A stretch of DNA of 64,000 bases from assembly GCA_038030265.1 (NCBI GenBank), contig CM075943.1:16864001-16928000 (forward strand). The letters run 5' to 3'. Positions 12,110-24,505 of the stretch are shown here, in pieces; the first letter of the stretch is position 1, and each line of letters starts with the position of its first letter. This stretch comes from Corythucha ciliata. Taxonomy: Eukaryota; Arthropoda; Insecta; Hemiptera; Tingidae. Both the position numbers and the translations under genes were made by a program. Under the pieces are notes generated by a model, which did not search any database, was not told the origin of the DNA, and saw only the letters and a list, made by a program, of their open reading frames with translations.

Positions 12110-13430
12110 TCCAGTGCTGGGCTGGCAAACGCCGTCACCTATAAATAAAATATAATTTAAGCACCAAAACTGAATCTTTCATGCGAATCCAAACCCAACC
12201 AAACCCCCTCACTACATTGCCAGCTCAAAGTTTTACGGAAGCTCAAAACAAGCCCCTTTGACACCTTTAGGGAGGGTGCCGTACCTATCGAAACAGGTTG
12301 ACCCGACCCCTGACCCTGAGGCCCCCCGAAAAAAGGCCAAAAGACCCCGGAATCACAGGGAGAAGCCTTGAACTGCTCGTCTGACCAGAAATCCGTTTCA
12401 ATTTTCGGATTCCCCCAGCCTAGAAAACCCAAAATACGCTGTTTCGTCAATTTTTTTAATTTTGACAATCTTCGCCAAAAACGTCCAGGCGGTAGGCGTT
12501 TTTTGGCGATTTTCTCAATGTGTTCTGATCTGAGCCAAATGCGGTTTATGAGTCCCACCGACCATGCCCCTAAGGGAACCGTCAGCGCCCCTCAAAGAGG
12601 CCAACTATGAGCATTTCACGGTTTTGTTTCAGTCGAATTTCTCCACTCCACAGCGGGCGTCCAGCGAGGACCGTTTGCGTCGAGGCTTATCTTTGGGCTC
12701 TGACCGACTGACCGTCGTCGTGTGACTGTATGTCCAAAAAATCAAGGAATTTCATCTCCAAAACTTCATCTTCAGTATCAATAACTGGCAAACTACCCGA
12801 AAAAACTTGGTCATATGATGAATAAATGGCCCAACGACCAGGAACTGCTAGTTATGTTTTAATTGAGCCTAGAACTATACTTTTTAGGTCAAAAACCGAA
12901 AATGTTGAGCCTCGGAGACCGATCCCTTCGAAATGGTAGCTTGACTTGGAAACTGGGCATTTTACAGCCAAAAACAGACTTTTCGCTACAAAAAATTGAC
13001 TAGTATTCTTCTGAAACAGTCAATTGTATCCTGTTGATGGGAAAAATGGGGCAGAAACTTACAATTTTTGCGCCAAAAACCTTCTATTCAAGGAGAAAAC
13101 TGGAAGTTCAGGCTTCAGAATGTGATATTTGGCTTAAAAACGCCTATAAATCGCAAATTTACCTCCTTGGCTGACAATTTAACTCCCAAAAACTAACTGT
13201 TTGATCCCGTGGCACTCTGCAGGACCGAAAACGGTCAAATATGGTTTCTCATTCAAACAAATGGTGGTTTTGTGGCGCAAAACTATTTTTCAGCTTTCAA
13301 TTACTGTATGTTCCAATCAAAACAGAATATTCGGCTAATTCTAGTCCCAAAGCTATAACCAGTGCCAGGCCTTGGACATTTGGCGCCCCCGGGCCCGGGC
13401 GAACTTTTCACCAGCACCCACAAGAACTCA
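12110..13430. other. upstream region of HSF, no gene recognised
   Basis: This holds the presumed 5' UTR/promoter side of the heat shock factor gene plus about 1.2 kb in which I recognise nothing. A 133-codon open frame (12157-12558, minus) has no familiar motif and sits against the HSF 5' side. The stretch near 12545-12640 (TTTATGAGTCCC ... TATGAGC) has a loose relative at 55225-55320, which suggests an old dispersed repeat. Confidence 0.35.
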
Positions 13431-14665
13431 AAGTTCAGAATAAGCCGCGATTTGGCTTTTCCTCTATTTTAACCGCAAATAGTCTACACTTCAGCGTGTT
13501 CATCGATGAATTAGCTATTTGTCCTCATTGTAGCCGTGAATAAGCGATTTTCCTTCATTTTATGCGCGAATTTGCGATATTTCACCATTTTATACGCGAG
13601 TTAGCAATTTTTCTCCATTTTTGCCGTAAATTAGCGGATTTTTCTAAATGGCCAAGAAGTTACCCCCGGAAACCGCGCGGCTAACCATTTTCTCAATTTT
13701 CTATGAATTAGCAAATTTTCTCAAATTAACCCCCAAATAGCAATTTTTCATGATTTTAGCCGCTAATTAAAGATTTTTCTACATTTCAGCCCCGAATTGA
13801 AATTTTCCCCAATTTTCGCCGCGAATCACCTAATGCTTACTTTTCGGAATTTGGCCGTGGATTAGCGGTTTCTTTCATTTTCTGGCGCGAAGTTACCTTC
13901 AGAAGCCGCGAATTGGCGTTTTCTCCATTCAAACCGCGAATTAGCGTATTTTCCTCGAGCGAATTTTTGCAGTAGTTTGTGTTTTTCCTGATTTTAGCCG
14001 CTAAATGAGCGATTTTTCTAAATTACATCCACGAATTAGCACGTTTTCTTAATTTTAGCTGTGAATTAGCGATTTTTTTCGTTTTTTGCTGTAAATTTGT
14101 GCTTTTTTTTTCAGTATGAGCCACGAACTTGCCTTCTAGCGTCTAATTAGCACTTTTTCTACACTTTATCCCCTTCAAGGAAACCTTAGTCGCTAATACG
14201 ACGATCTCCAGTTTTTTAGGTCCTTAAACGGATAAAGATGAGAAAGTGCAATATGCTGTTCTTGGGGCAAGTACAGGGCAAAAAGTTTGGAAAAGGAGCT
14301 AATATTCGTAACTGTGAACCAAAATTAACGAAAACTTGTTACTTTTATGGCTGAAATGAACGAAAATACCGCTATTTTTCTGTTTTTTGTTTGTTTGTTT
14401 TTTTTTTTGTAAAATTGATAGGTACGAGGCCCGATTTTTGCTTTTTTGCGAGCGCAATAAGGCTATACAACGCGCAATAAGGATAATAATTTTTTTTAAA
14501 AAAACAAAAACAAAAAAAACAGAAAGAGGGCAAGAAAAAAAACGCGAAGGCTATAAAAGTGAGGACAAAATATCGGCTAAAATTGAGGAGAGAAAAAAAA
14601 AACATGCAAACAAAATACTAACTCGGGCAAAATGGCAAATTAACTACTGAAATTGCAAAAAGTCG
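13430..14665. repeat. family A tandem array
   Basis: Degenerate ~28-30-nt units run through here with the core TTAGCCGCGAATTAGCGATT, clearest at 13440-14170. From about 14330 the units are reversed (AAAATTGAGG, GCTAATTC). A/T-rich low-complexity DNA at 14390-14620 gives lysine- or phenylalanine-rich open frames that are not genes. Confidence 0.8.
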
Positions 14666-14667
14666 CC

Positions 14668-15113
14668 AATGGGGAACTTGCATGAATCTCAGATTGGGTA
14701 GAAAAGCATACCGTTGATTTGACCCGTGAACTGAAGGATAACAGCGGAAGTTGCAACCCGATTGGTGCGTTTTAAGATTTTTAAAAAAGGTTCAAAGTTC
14801 TTCAGAAGAGGATGGATGGTGCGAGGGGAAATGACGTAAATACTTACTTGTGAAGCATTTGAGGGAACTCTAAAATTGTTTGTTTACAAATAACATAAAA
14901 AATGTCCCCCCATTAAACTCGTCTAACCCCCTCTTCCCCGCATCATCCATTTCAATAAGTAAGTTTTTACGTAATCGAACCCCCACTCAAAATTTTTAAA
15001 AATTCCCTAAAAAAGCATCCTTGACTGATTTCAAAGTTTAATGTGAGCAATAGACTTGTGGAAGAGCCCTCTTTAAGCAACACCAACTTTTGAAAAATGT
15101 GCAAGTTCCCCAT
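14668..15113 (+). mobile_element. 445-bp MITE-like element, copy 1
   Basis: The element begins AATGGGGAACTTGCA and ends TGCAAGTTCCCCATT, a 14-15-bp terminal inverted repeat. A second copy in the opposite orientation lies at 28975-29405 and is similar across its length: TGAATCTCAGATTGGG, CGGAAGTTGCAACCCGATTG, GGAGGGAACTCTAAAATTG-like and GTGGAAGAGCCCTCTTTAAG blocks are shared in order. There is no coding potential. The superfamily cannot be set, because the flanks show no clear target duplication. Confidence 0.82.
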
Positions 15114-15114
15114 T

Positions 15115-16230
15115 CGCTAATACAAAAGAGAAAAACAGCTAATTCGCAGCTAAATTTGCGACAAACGCAAATTCACGACAGAAATTTAGAATAATGGCTA
15201 ATTAGCAGCTGAAATAGGGACATACGCTAATCCGTAGCAAACATTTTCGAGAAAACCGCTAGTTAAATAACTGCTAAAAATGAACAAAATCGCTAATTTG
15301 GTAATGAAATTGACAAAAAGCGGCTGAAAATGGGACAATCCTGATGTAATTTTGGACTGAGCAGTCACGCGTTAGCTTGCCGAATTATCCACGCCATATA
15401 AATTGTAAAACTGACGATTCGCGCCTTGGAAATGGCTGACCTACAAACTGTTTGCGCCGTGAAAAAGGCCAAACTGGCTATTCACAGCCTCAAATTGGCA
15501 AAGCTGACTCTTTAAAATATCGAAAAAACGAGATGTCTCTCCACAACTTTTCGTCGTGGAATTTTCGTCCTCTAAAATCAATCCTGAAGCTGACTCTATG
15601 TGTGCTCGGCTCTGTGGTGCTCCAAATAAACCTCTTTGAGACACGTTCCTAGGGTCAAATAGTTGCTGTCTGAGGTTCAAGCTGGTTCAAGTTTAGTTCT
15701 GATAGTGATAGATCCTTCAATACCTGAATTTATTGGATATGGCTCTTTGAAATAACAATTTTTAGAGGACGACATATTCAATAAATGAAATCAGTGGGTT
15801 TGGCTCACCCAAAAAGCCAATTCCGTGATTTTGGCTTCTTCAAAAGCCAATTTTGCGAGGCTTCACTCGTTTAAAAATACAATTTAGCTGGGTCTTCAAA
15901 AACCCTTCGAGGATTTGGTCCTTTAAACCCCCAATTTAACAGATTTCTCTCCTTTTTACATCATTTCTCGGGTCTAGGTCACCTTAGCAAACCAATTTCA
16001 AGGACTTGGTTATTTCATATGGAAATTTCGGGAGTTTGACTCAAACACGCCAAGTTCGTACGCCACATGCAAAATTCCCATGTTGGCAAAATGCCAAAAT
16101 GGGCATGTTTGTCTCTTTCACGACCCTCATTTTGCGGATCTGGAGCCTTCAAAACCAATTTCGCGGATTTGTAGAGGTTAATTCTTCATAACCCAAGTTA
16201 TTTGGACTTTAGCTCTGTAAGACCTCAATT
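15115..16230. repeat. degenerate family A (reversed), then C and B copies
   Basis: Units of family A in reverse (GCTAATTCGCAGCTAAA) occupy about 15115-15330. Family C-like units follow to about 15500, and family B units (CCAATTTCGCGGATTTGG) fill about 15750-16230. No gene is visible. Confidence 0.65.
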
Positions 16231-16256
16231 TCGCATTTAAAAATCATTATTTTGTT

Positions 16257-16359
16257 AAATGTTATATTTTTAGGGTTTTGGCTTTTTTCTTCTTCTACTT
16301 TCCTAGGAAACGAAGAAGTAGAAGAAGAAAAAAGCCAAAACCCTAAAAATATAACATTT
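16257..16359. repeat. perfect 44-bp-arm inverted repeat (hairpin)
   Basis: The left arm 16257-16300 and right arm 16316-16359 are exact reverse complements over 44 bp, separated by a 15-nt loop (TCCTAGGAAACGAAG). The arm reads from AAATGTTATATTTTTAGG to TTCTTCTTCTACTT. It stands in otherwise unique AT-rich DNA. A transcript would fold into an unbroken 44-bp duplex, more perfect than a usual microRNA precursor. Confidence 0.95.
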
Positions 16360-16866
16360 ATCAAGTATTATGGCTTAAAAACTGATAATATTAATAACAT
16401 TATTTTGTTGGTTTGGCCATTTTATAAAAACAATTTCATGGTTGTAACTGTCATAGTTTTAACAAAAGTGTCTCAGAATTGTAAAAACTAAGTTGAGTGT
16501 AACTCCTTTGCCTCAACCCACCCCTAATCAACCCTCGTCAGCAACAAGTAACCCATTTTCTAGTCTTATTTTTGCATAATGGAATTTGTGTTTGTTTCAA
16601 TATCCAGGAAATTCTGCTTTTGAAGTAGTATCAATTTTTTCAAGTTTCGTCGGCCTAAATGATTAAAAACTCCCTTGATTGTTTACCCACGCCACGCTCT
16701 TCTTTCGACTTATTTGAATTCAGAGAATTGAACAAACTTTCAAACACAAAAGTACACTGCACACGCATCGATCAGTGCTAAGAGGTCAGTCGATTTTACA
16801 GACCAACGTTAAGCATGGAACGATGGGGTCTGGGTCAACGCATGGCAATCAACGTGATTGTAGTCT

Positions 16867-17012
16867 AATAGCATTTCCCATGTGCATAAAATTCTGCAAC
16901 GGGGCAATTTATTTCCACCCATCTTCTCCATTAACATATGATATAATTCAGAGAGGACGGGTGGGAATGAACTGCCCAAATGCAGAATTTTGTGCAAATG
17001 GGAAACGCTGTA
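16867..17012. repeat. imperfect foldback
   Basis: The left arm, carrying GCATTTCCCATGTGCATAAA, pairs with the right arm, carrying TTTTGTGCAAATGGGAAACG. CTGCAACGGGGCAATTTATT pairs with AATGAACTGCCCAAATGCAG. Arms are about 65 nt with mismatches around a short AT-rich centre. It looks like a decayed MITE. The open frames on both strands here are a consequence of the symmetry. Confidence 0.7.
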
Positions 17013-17038
17013 TAATTTGACTGATGTTGTGCTGGAGA

Positions 17039-17154
17039 CAAGTACGAAGCGGTGTTAGAAATTTTAACACGGCGTTACCCTACTACAATTAGAATGGTTG
17101 TCACGTGGATACCACCTGTGTTATTCCATGTAACATAACACCCCTTCGTACTTC
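17039..17154. repeat. short MITE-like inverted repeat
   Basis: AAGTACGAAGCGGTGTT at the left and AACACCCCTTCGTACTT at the right are inverted repeats of 17 bp with one mismatch, about 115 bp apart. No protein is encoded. The region 17155-18040 beyond it holds nothing I can identify. Confidence 0.7.
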
Positions 17155-18059
17155 AGCCTCAGATAGGATGTTATATAATTTGTTCCGAAGAATAAAATGG
17201 ACTTTAAACACCTCAAGTGTCATAAAACCGCTAAGTGCCATAAAACGTCAACAACAGAATTGAGAATAACACTGCTCTTTCTCGCGGGAAACCTCAAGTT
17301 TCACAATAAGCGACCACGCTTTTTGTCAGTCTAGGGCCTTGATTAGATGCCAAAATGTTTAAATGAGGGTAGGACCGCAAAAAACCCGATAAAACAACAC
17401 TAATCAAAATGACTTCCATGTCGCTCGCCTTAAAAGTCCGACGAACTACACAATTATTGCAATGCTTAAAATGTTAGCTTGTAAACATGAAATACAGTTA
17501 ATAAAGACGATGAAGAACGTAGCTAAAATAAATTCCTCGTTGATATCAAACTGATCAAGTGACTCACCCTAAATAATGAGAAGACAAAATTGAATTAACC
17601 CCGGAGACCAGCAGTCTCACAGGCGGTTGAATTATTTCAAGCTCATCGGTACGATCGAATAATAAACAAAATAAACCAAAGAAGACTTGATTATGTTATA
17701 GTGAGTAATATCGCGTAATTCACCCAAAACTAAGCAGAAAATCACTGTAAACGAGAATGAAGAGCACCCAATGAGATGAAACACTCGTGTGAGGTTAATT
17801 TAAGGTTATCCAAACCCGTTCTAGTTTCCCCCTCTATGGTTCATTTCATCGTCCACAAGTTCTGACGTGAAAGAAGTACGTTGTTCGTCATGGCTTGGAT
17901 TTTCAATGATTTTGTGTCTCAGTTAACGTAAAATCCAGTATAGAAAGATTTTGCAGCCCGTCTGGCAAACGTGAACTTTAATTTATTGCTGTGAATGCCA
18001 TTAGAGTCGGAATTACTCCATTCGCGAAAGTCTCCCTCACAAAAACACTCTCACCGGAC

Positions 18060-18195
18060 TTGGCAGATCTGACCATAAATCCATGGTCCAATTCAGCGCA
18101 CTCATTGTAGTCGTAATTTGAACTTTATAACTTAATAACTTGTACTCATCATGGACCAATGCAGTGATTATACATGAATTTATGGCCCAGTCTGC
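18060..18195. repeat. imperfect foldback
   Basis: GGCAGATCTGACCATAAATC and its inverted partner GAATTTATGGCCCAGTCTGC form the arms, with further pairing around TCCATGGTCCAATTCAGCG and CATGGACCAATGCAGTGA. This is another decayed inverted-repeat element. The surrounding 18195-18590 contains no recognised gene. Confidence 0.6.
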
Positions 18196-18599
18196 AAAAT
18201 TCTGTGGTTTGCAATGGATCATCATCAGTTTCACGGTATGATGTTATTTTTCGCGTTTCTTTAGTCTGGTAGTTTCGAGCCGTTTCCCTCCCCCCATGAA
18301 CATGCCAACTACGTCGGAGCGATACTGATGATATGGCCATTTGATGGGAAGTGGGAACATTTACCCCTGCAACGTGACCAAAGGCCCACGCGGGCGTAGC
18401 GTGACATTTTGATGCTCAGTGGTGTGATGGTCATGTTGAAAGAGCCCCCACTAGCGAAAAAAGAATATTTGGGCCCAGGGATGAAACTTAAAGGGGCCCT
18501 TTTACGTGAAAACCTAGTGTGCTGTAATGCCAAATTCATATTTTCTAGACTTCTGAGGTGACTTCCCTGAAGGCCCATCAGCTACATCAAACCTCTGCT

Positions 18600-20470
18600 A
18601 ACGGCTAAGCTCCAACTACATAAAGCAAGAACCTCCTACCAAAGTAGTTTTCCAACCACAGTAAAGTTCCAACCAGACAGAATGCTCAACCCCAGTAAAA
18701 TTCCAATTACAGCAAAGGCCGAACCTCAGCAAAAGTCCAACCACAGCCAAGATCCAACCACAGCAAATGTCCAACCACAGCAATTGTAAAACCACAGCAA
18801 AGGTTTAACCACAGTTAAGTTCCAACCACAGCAAAGCTCTAACCACAGTTATTAGCTCCAACCAGAGTAAAGTCCTAACCGCAGCAAAGCTACAAACCAC
18901 AGTGAAGCTTCAACCATTAAGATGGCCCGGTAAGGCCCATCCATAGCAAACGTCCAACTACATCAGCAAAGCTGCCACTGCAAAAATCTCTGACCACAGT
19001 TAGAATGTCCCTAACCACAAGAAATCTCCGAATCACAGTAAAGCTCGAAGCCCAAGCACAGCTTAGGTCAAATCACAGCAAACGTCCAAGCACAGCTAAG
19101 CTCCCGCTGTAAAACTCTGCTGTCACAGTAACGCCCCAACCACAGAAAATGTCCAACCACAGTAAAGGTCCAACCACAGCAAAGGTCAACCTACAGCAAA
19201 CGCCCAACCACAGCAAAGTTCCCACTGCAAAAATCTCTGACCACAGTTACATCCTCCAGTCAAATTAACGCCCCAACCGCAGCAAATGTCCAACCCAAGC
19301 AAATGCCCAACCGCAGCCAATGTCCGACCGCAACAAATGTCCAACCACAGCGAGGGTCAAACCACAACGAAGGTACAACCACAGCAAACGTCAAACCACA
19401 GCAAATGTCCAACCCAAGCAAATGCCCAACCACAGCAAAGGTCCAACCTTAGCAAAGGTCCAACCATAGCAAAGGTTTAACCATAGCAAAGGTCCAACCA
19501 CAGCAAATGTCCAATCGCATCAAACGTCCAGCAAAGGTCCTACCACAGCAAAAATCCATCCACAGCCAAGCTCCAACTACAAAAAGCTCTAACCGCAGTG
19601 ACCCAAACGCAGCACAGCCCACAACCACATCAAAGCCCCAACCACGGCAAAACTACTACCACAGCAAAGCTCCAGGCATCAGCAAAGCTCCAACCACAAA
19701 TATGGCACGAACACAGCAAAGCCCCCAACACGACAAAGCTACAACCACAGCAAACGTCAAACCACAGCAAATGCCCAACCACAGCAAATGCCAAACCACA
19801 GCAAATGCCCAATCACAGCAAGGGTCCAACCACGGCAAATTCCCAACTACAGCAAATGTCCTGCCACAGCAAGGGTCCAACCACAGTAAAGGTCCATCCA
19901 CAGCAAAGGTCCAACCACTGAGATGGTCCGATGAGGCCCATCCGTAGCAAACTTCCAACCACATCAGCAAAGCTGCCACTGCAAACATCTCTTACCACAG
20001 TTAGAACGTCCCCAACCACAAGAAATCTCCGAACCACAATAAAGCTCGAACCATGACGAAGGCCCATGCACTGCATAGGTCCAACCACTGCAAACGTCCA
20101 GCCACAGCAACGCTCCCACTGCAAAGATCTCTGACCACAGTTAGATCCTCCAGTCAAATTAACGCCCTGACCACAGCAAAGGTCAAACCACAGCAAAGGT
20201 CCAACCACAGCAAAGGTCCAACCACAGCAAATGTCCAACCTCAGCAAAGGTCCAACCACAGCAAATGCCCAACCACAGCAAAGGTCCAACCTTAGCAAAG
20301 GTCCAACCATAGCAAAGGTTTAACCATAGCAAAGGTCCAACCACAGCAAATGTCCAATCGCATCAAACGTCCAGCAAAGGTCCTACCACAGCAAAAATCC
20401 ATCCACAGCCAAGCTCCAACTACAAAAAGCTCTAACCGCAGTTGAGCTGCAAACCACAGTGGAGCCTCAA
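18600..20470. repeat. family G minisatellite with an 843-bp higher-order repeat
   Basis: This is a tandem array of a 17-18-nt unit, GTCCAACCACAGCAAAG, with variants (AGCTCCAACCACAGCAA and others). Within it, the block around 19264-19595 recurs at about 20155-20440 nearly unchanged. The distinctive sequence GTCCAACCTTAGCAAAGG appears at 19441 and 20284, an offset of 843 bp. Open frames on both strands (Ser/Asn/Gln-rich on plus, Leu/Trp/Cys-rich on minus) come from the repeat. Confidence 0.93.
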
Positions 20471-20679
20471 CCTCATCAGTAAAGCTTTCCTTTTTCTCTT
20501 TTCTTCCTTTTCTGAATTCCGGGCCTTCCTTACAGCCTTTACTGAGCTCGGAGATAAAGCACCTGTGCCATCCTGGTTCTATCGGAGATGGTTTGTAATG
20601 AGTCTATAATTGTAAATCGAAGGATACCGCGTAGCTGAGGTATTGTGGGGGATTGGAAAAGTCATTCTCGCGGACTAGC

Positions 20680-21260
20680 TCCGCTTCGAAGAACCAATTT
20701 CGAGGAGTTTTGTAATTGAAAACCCCAATTCCACGTATTTGGCTCTTCAAAAATCCGTTTCACGGGTTTGGCTCATTCAAAAAACCAATTTTGAGGGCTT
20801 CAAGAACAGAAAATATATAAACAATTATTCAAGGGGCATTGGCAGAAACCCCCGCCCCCAATCTCGCGGATTGGCTCTCAGAGTTTCAGGTGTTTTAATC
20901 TCCAAATGTCCATTTTGTGGGTTGGGATGGGATCAAAAGAACGATTCCATGATTGAATGAAAATCCCCTTCCCCCAGAAGTTGATTTTGAGAGAGTCAGT
21001 CCCATGTAATTTGGTTTTTGAAGGAGCCAAGCTCGTCGCGCATTTCATTTAATTTTTGTACGAGTGCAACCCTCTGAAATTGGGTTTTGAATGAGAACTC
21101 TACCACGAGAGGGTCAAATCCTCGTGAATGCATGTTTCTGGTAGCCAAATCCGTTAAATGCGATTTCGAAAGAGTCATCTTTTCTGAGGTCGCACGAATT
21201 TTTGCAGCAGATGGTGGCCGCAAAAATCCTCGCACTTGGCGCAGTCGATCCAAGCAGCTA
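20680..21260. repeat. family B array
   Basis: Family B units (CCAATTTCGCGGATTTGGCT and variants) are recognisable at 20685-20930. Reversed units (GAAATTGGGTTTTGAAAGAG type) follow to about 21200. No gene is visible up to the FAIM stop codon. Confidence 0.7.
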
Positions 21261-21443
21261 AACTACTTTATTGATCACTAAGTAATAGGGATGCGCTTTG
21301 CGCTTTCAGGATTTTTATTTTCAGTCAAAATACAACTTTTATAACCCATAAAACCAATTTTTATTGCACTTATTCATAATCTACACAAATTTCCAATTAA
21401 CTCTGAAAATCATAATTATCCAATTTCTCTCTGACCTTGCGTC

Positions 21444-22183
21444 TTAACTCTCGGGCAGACCCTCGGTTTCTGATGGGATGCTCTGTCCATTGAACATAAG
21501 CGTGTAAATTATGCCTTCTTTTTTGTTCGCACCGCTTACTGCTTTTATACATCCGTGATTTTCACCGATTTGAAAGTGTGTCTCCGTTCCTCCGTCGACA
21601 AATTCACCCTAAGAAGTCATGTTATTACAAAGTAACCATTTTTAAGGTATGAATGGTGCGATATTTATTACCGTAGCGTCAACTTTTACACCGTCCACCC
21701 AAATATCTAAAGTGTCCTTTTCTGTTTGGTGGTGAGGGGGGATTTTGGAGGATGAATAATTTGGGTTTTGATAACCATTCTTGTGTACCTAATACTATGC
21801 GGTGTTTGTTGTTTATGGTCCACGTGCAACATTTGGCGTTTCTTTTCTTGGTGAACTCTTCCAATGTTTTTCCGTCCACGATGAGTGAGTACGAGTATGA
21901 AAATCCTGACACTGGTTCAATGCGTATAATACAAGGTACTTTACCAATGAAGAATTCTTGGTCGCCCACAAGTTTGAACATCCAATCCGTGTGTATCACT
22001 TCCTAAACGTTAGAGCATCGTTAAAAGAACAATGTTGATTATCATTCTTGACTCTGGGTATCATACTTTTGAATCAACTAGTACTATTCTTCGACCGCTG
22101 GCTGTTCCATGGGCGAATTCAACTGTGTGAAGCCCGTCGCTCAGTGGCACTTGCCACTCTCCCACAATGTCCACTCCGGACAT
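21444..22183 (-). CDS. Faim: FAIM, Fas apoptotic inhibitory molecule, 4 exons, 181 aa
   Basis: This is a small conserved cytosolic protein, known in vertebrates for restraining Fas-induced death and aiding protein solubility under stress; its insect role is not settled. Exons: 22067-22183, 21789-22002, 21672-21721, 21444-21608. Phases are 0, 1, 0, with GT-AG borders. Family landmarks follow in order: GEWQVPLSDGLHTVEFAHGT near the start, WMFKLVG, SGFSYSYSLIVDGK, EKDTLDIWVDG and ETHFQIGENHGCIKAVS, then IPSETEGLPES at the end. The length matches the ~179-aa vertebrate protein. A second in-frame ATG lies 45 nt upstream at 22227 and would add 15 residues. An acceptor-like GTTTTCAG at about 22291 suggests a 5' UTR intron. 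Confidence 0.95.
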
Positions 22184-22619
22184 TTTCTAACCTGCAACTT
22201 AACTAATGGTGGCACTGATGATGACATTCTGGTTGTAATGCGTTGAAACAGTCACCTCTTTCCTTTGAAGGATTTCCTCGCTGTAGGAATCTGAAAACAA
22301 AATAGTTATTTCATCCTTATTTAATGAAATGAACGTACTACGGTACTATAAATAAGGTAATTTTTCACTGACTGCCTAATACATGTTCTTAGTTCAAAAC
22401 AAAACAAACAAAAGTTCGTCTCCGAAAATCCGGTTGAATTTGTGTTTTGTCACAAGTGCAATGAAAATAACATGGCCGTTGTGCCGTAACCCAAACCGCC
22501 GTAACCGAAAACCCAAATTTGGCAGATTACTCCTATTTAAAGGCTGGTTTACAAGATGCCAGTAAGCACGCCTGTGATTGTGGTCCAGCCAGTGACAGGC
22601 CCCATGGTAATCATAGTTT

Positions 22620-23410
22620 GTCACTCCTAAAATTGAGAAAAAAGCGCATTCGCTGCTGAAATCGAGAGAAAACGCTCAACCGCGGCAAAAATTTAGAACG
22701 AGTGCTAATTCGCGGCTAAAATTCAGAAAAGCACTCATACGCATTTTAAATCGAGAAAACATTTTTTTCCTCGAGTCTGAGGACTTGGTTTTCCATATGA
22801 CTTTGCTATGGATTAAGCGTTTTTTCGCAGTTTGAATTGTCGTTTCCATACTTCAAGCCTCTAAGTATCGCTTTTTTTTCTTCACAATTTATTCTCCACT
22901 TTAGCCGTGAATCGTGATTTTAGCCGCTAAAGAGCTATTTCCCCTAATTTCATCCGTGAATTAACAGTTTTTCTTAATTTTCCCGCGAATTAGCGTTTTT
23001 GTTCACTTTTAGCCGCGAATTGGCATTTTTTTTTTTTAGATTGAGCCACGAACTTTCGTTCTAAATAAGCCGAGAATTATTCATGTTTTCGTAATTTTAT
23101 GCGCTTATTAGTGCTTTTTTTTCAAAACCATTTTTTTCAAACTGTTTTCGCGTTTAAAACGCGAACAAGGAATTCCATGTATTTTTTCCATGTTTACTTT
23201 TTTTTTTCGCTTTATCCGTGATTTTAGAGCTTTTTCTCATTTTTAGCCGCGAAGTAACGTTTTACCTCGCGAATTAGCTATAAATTTTTATTAATTTTAT
23301 CTGTGATTTAGCACTTATTCTCACTTCTGTCCGTGAATCAGTTATGTTTCTCAATAAATTTCAGTCGTGAATTAGGCATTTATTTCAGGCCCAAATTAGC
23401 GTTATTTTCA
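22620..23410. repeat. family A array
   Basis: Family A units run first in reverse (22625-22760, GCTAATTCGCGGCTAAAATT) and then forward (22900-23400, TTTTAGCCGCGAATTAGCG type). Units are diverged and broken by T-rich tracts. No gene is visible. Confidence 0.8.
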
Positions 23411-23523
23411 ATGTTGGTCTGGATTAAGTGGGCGCTTAGCAGGGGATTAGCCGCCCACGATGAGGCCTGGGTTGTAGCGTTTTCCACTTGCACAAAAATC
23501 CGAGGGGCGTCAAAATCCAACAT

Positions 23524-24470
23524 CGCTAAATTAATTTCTACGAGAGTTATCGTGCTAACAAGGCCTCACACTTACTTCCACCCCCGGGATATCGCCCCCT
23601 CCCCCTCGACTTTTTCAAAAAATTAAAATTGGAATCAAAGGCTACTTTAACATGGAGTATACCTACTGAATATGATGCTTCTAGAATCAACTGGTGACTT
23701 GTAGTGATTTTTTGATCATTTCAAGCCGTATTTCCCCCCCCCCACCACCACCACCACCACCTTACCGATTTGGCCCAAATGCAATACCGACCGGTGTCTT
23801 ATGACTACTGATTTTTTTAGATAAAGCGTGTCTCCGCTAAATTAATTTCTACGAGAGTTATCGTACTAACAAGACCACACACTTACTTCCACCCCGGGGG
23901 CACCACCCCCTCCTCCTCGACTTTTTCAAAAAATTAAAATGGGAATCAAAGGCTAGTCTAACATGGAGTAGGTATACGTACCGAATATCATGCTTCTAGA
24001 ATCAACTGGTGATTTTTTTACCATTTCAAGCCCTATTTTCCCCCCCCCACCACCTTGACCGATTTGGCCCAAATGCAATACCGACCGGGGTCTTATGACT
24101 ACTGATTTTTTTGCCAAAGCGCGTCCCGCTAAATTAATTTGTACGAAAGTTATCGTGCTAACGTGACCACACACTTATTTCCACCCCGGGGGCACAACCC
24201 CTTCCCCCTTGACTTTTTCAAAAAATTAAAATGGGAATCAAAGGCTAGTCTAACATGGAGTATACGTACCGAATATGATGCTTCTAGAATCAACTGGTGA
24301 TTTTTAGTGATTTTTTGACGACTTCAAGCCCGATTTCCCCCCCCCCCTCCACCTTGACCGATTTGGCCCAAATGCAATACCGACCGGTGTCTTATGACTA
24401 CTGATTTTTGTGCCAAAGCGCGTTCCGCTAAATTAACTTCTACGAGAGTTATCGTGCTAACAAGGAAACG
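23524..24470 (+). repeat. ~300-bp tandem repeat, three units plus a partial
   Basis: The start CGCTAAATTAATTTCTACGA recurs at 23524, 23835, 24127 and 24426, giving unit lengths of about 311, 292 and 299 bp. Each unit carries CTTACTTCCACCCC, GACTTTTTCAAAAAATTAAA, a C-run, and TTGGCCCAAATGCAATACCG. The first unit has a (CAC)n microsatellite at about 23742-23760. Two units of the same family lie inverted at about 30910-31390. Confidence 0.88.
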
Positions 24471-24505
24471 GCCATAAAGATATACATATAAATATAAATA
24501 TATAA

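Noticed and set aside
12157..12558. 133-codon minus-strand open frame next to HSF
   Set aside because: No known domain, and no splice site linking it in frame to HSF exon 1.
14372..14650. Phe-rich or Lys-rich open frames suggesting a membrane protein
   Set aside because: They translate poly(A)/poly(T) low-complexity DNA.
19507..20310. Long open frames on both strands of the minisatellite (Gln/Asn/Ser-rich and Trp/Cys/Leu-rich)
   Set aside because: They follow from the repeat unit and occur on both strands in the same place.
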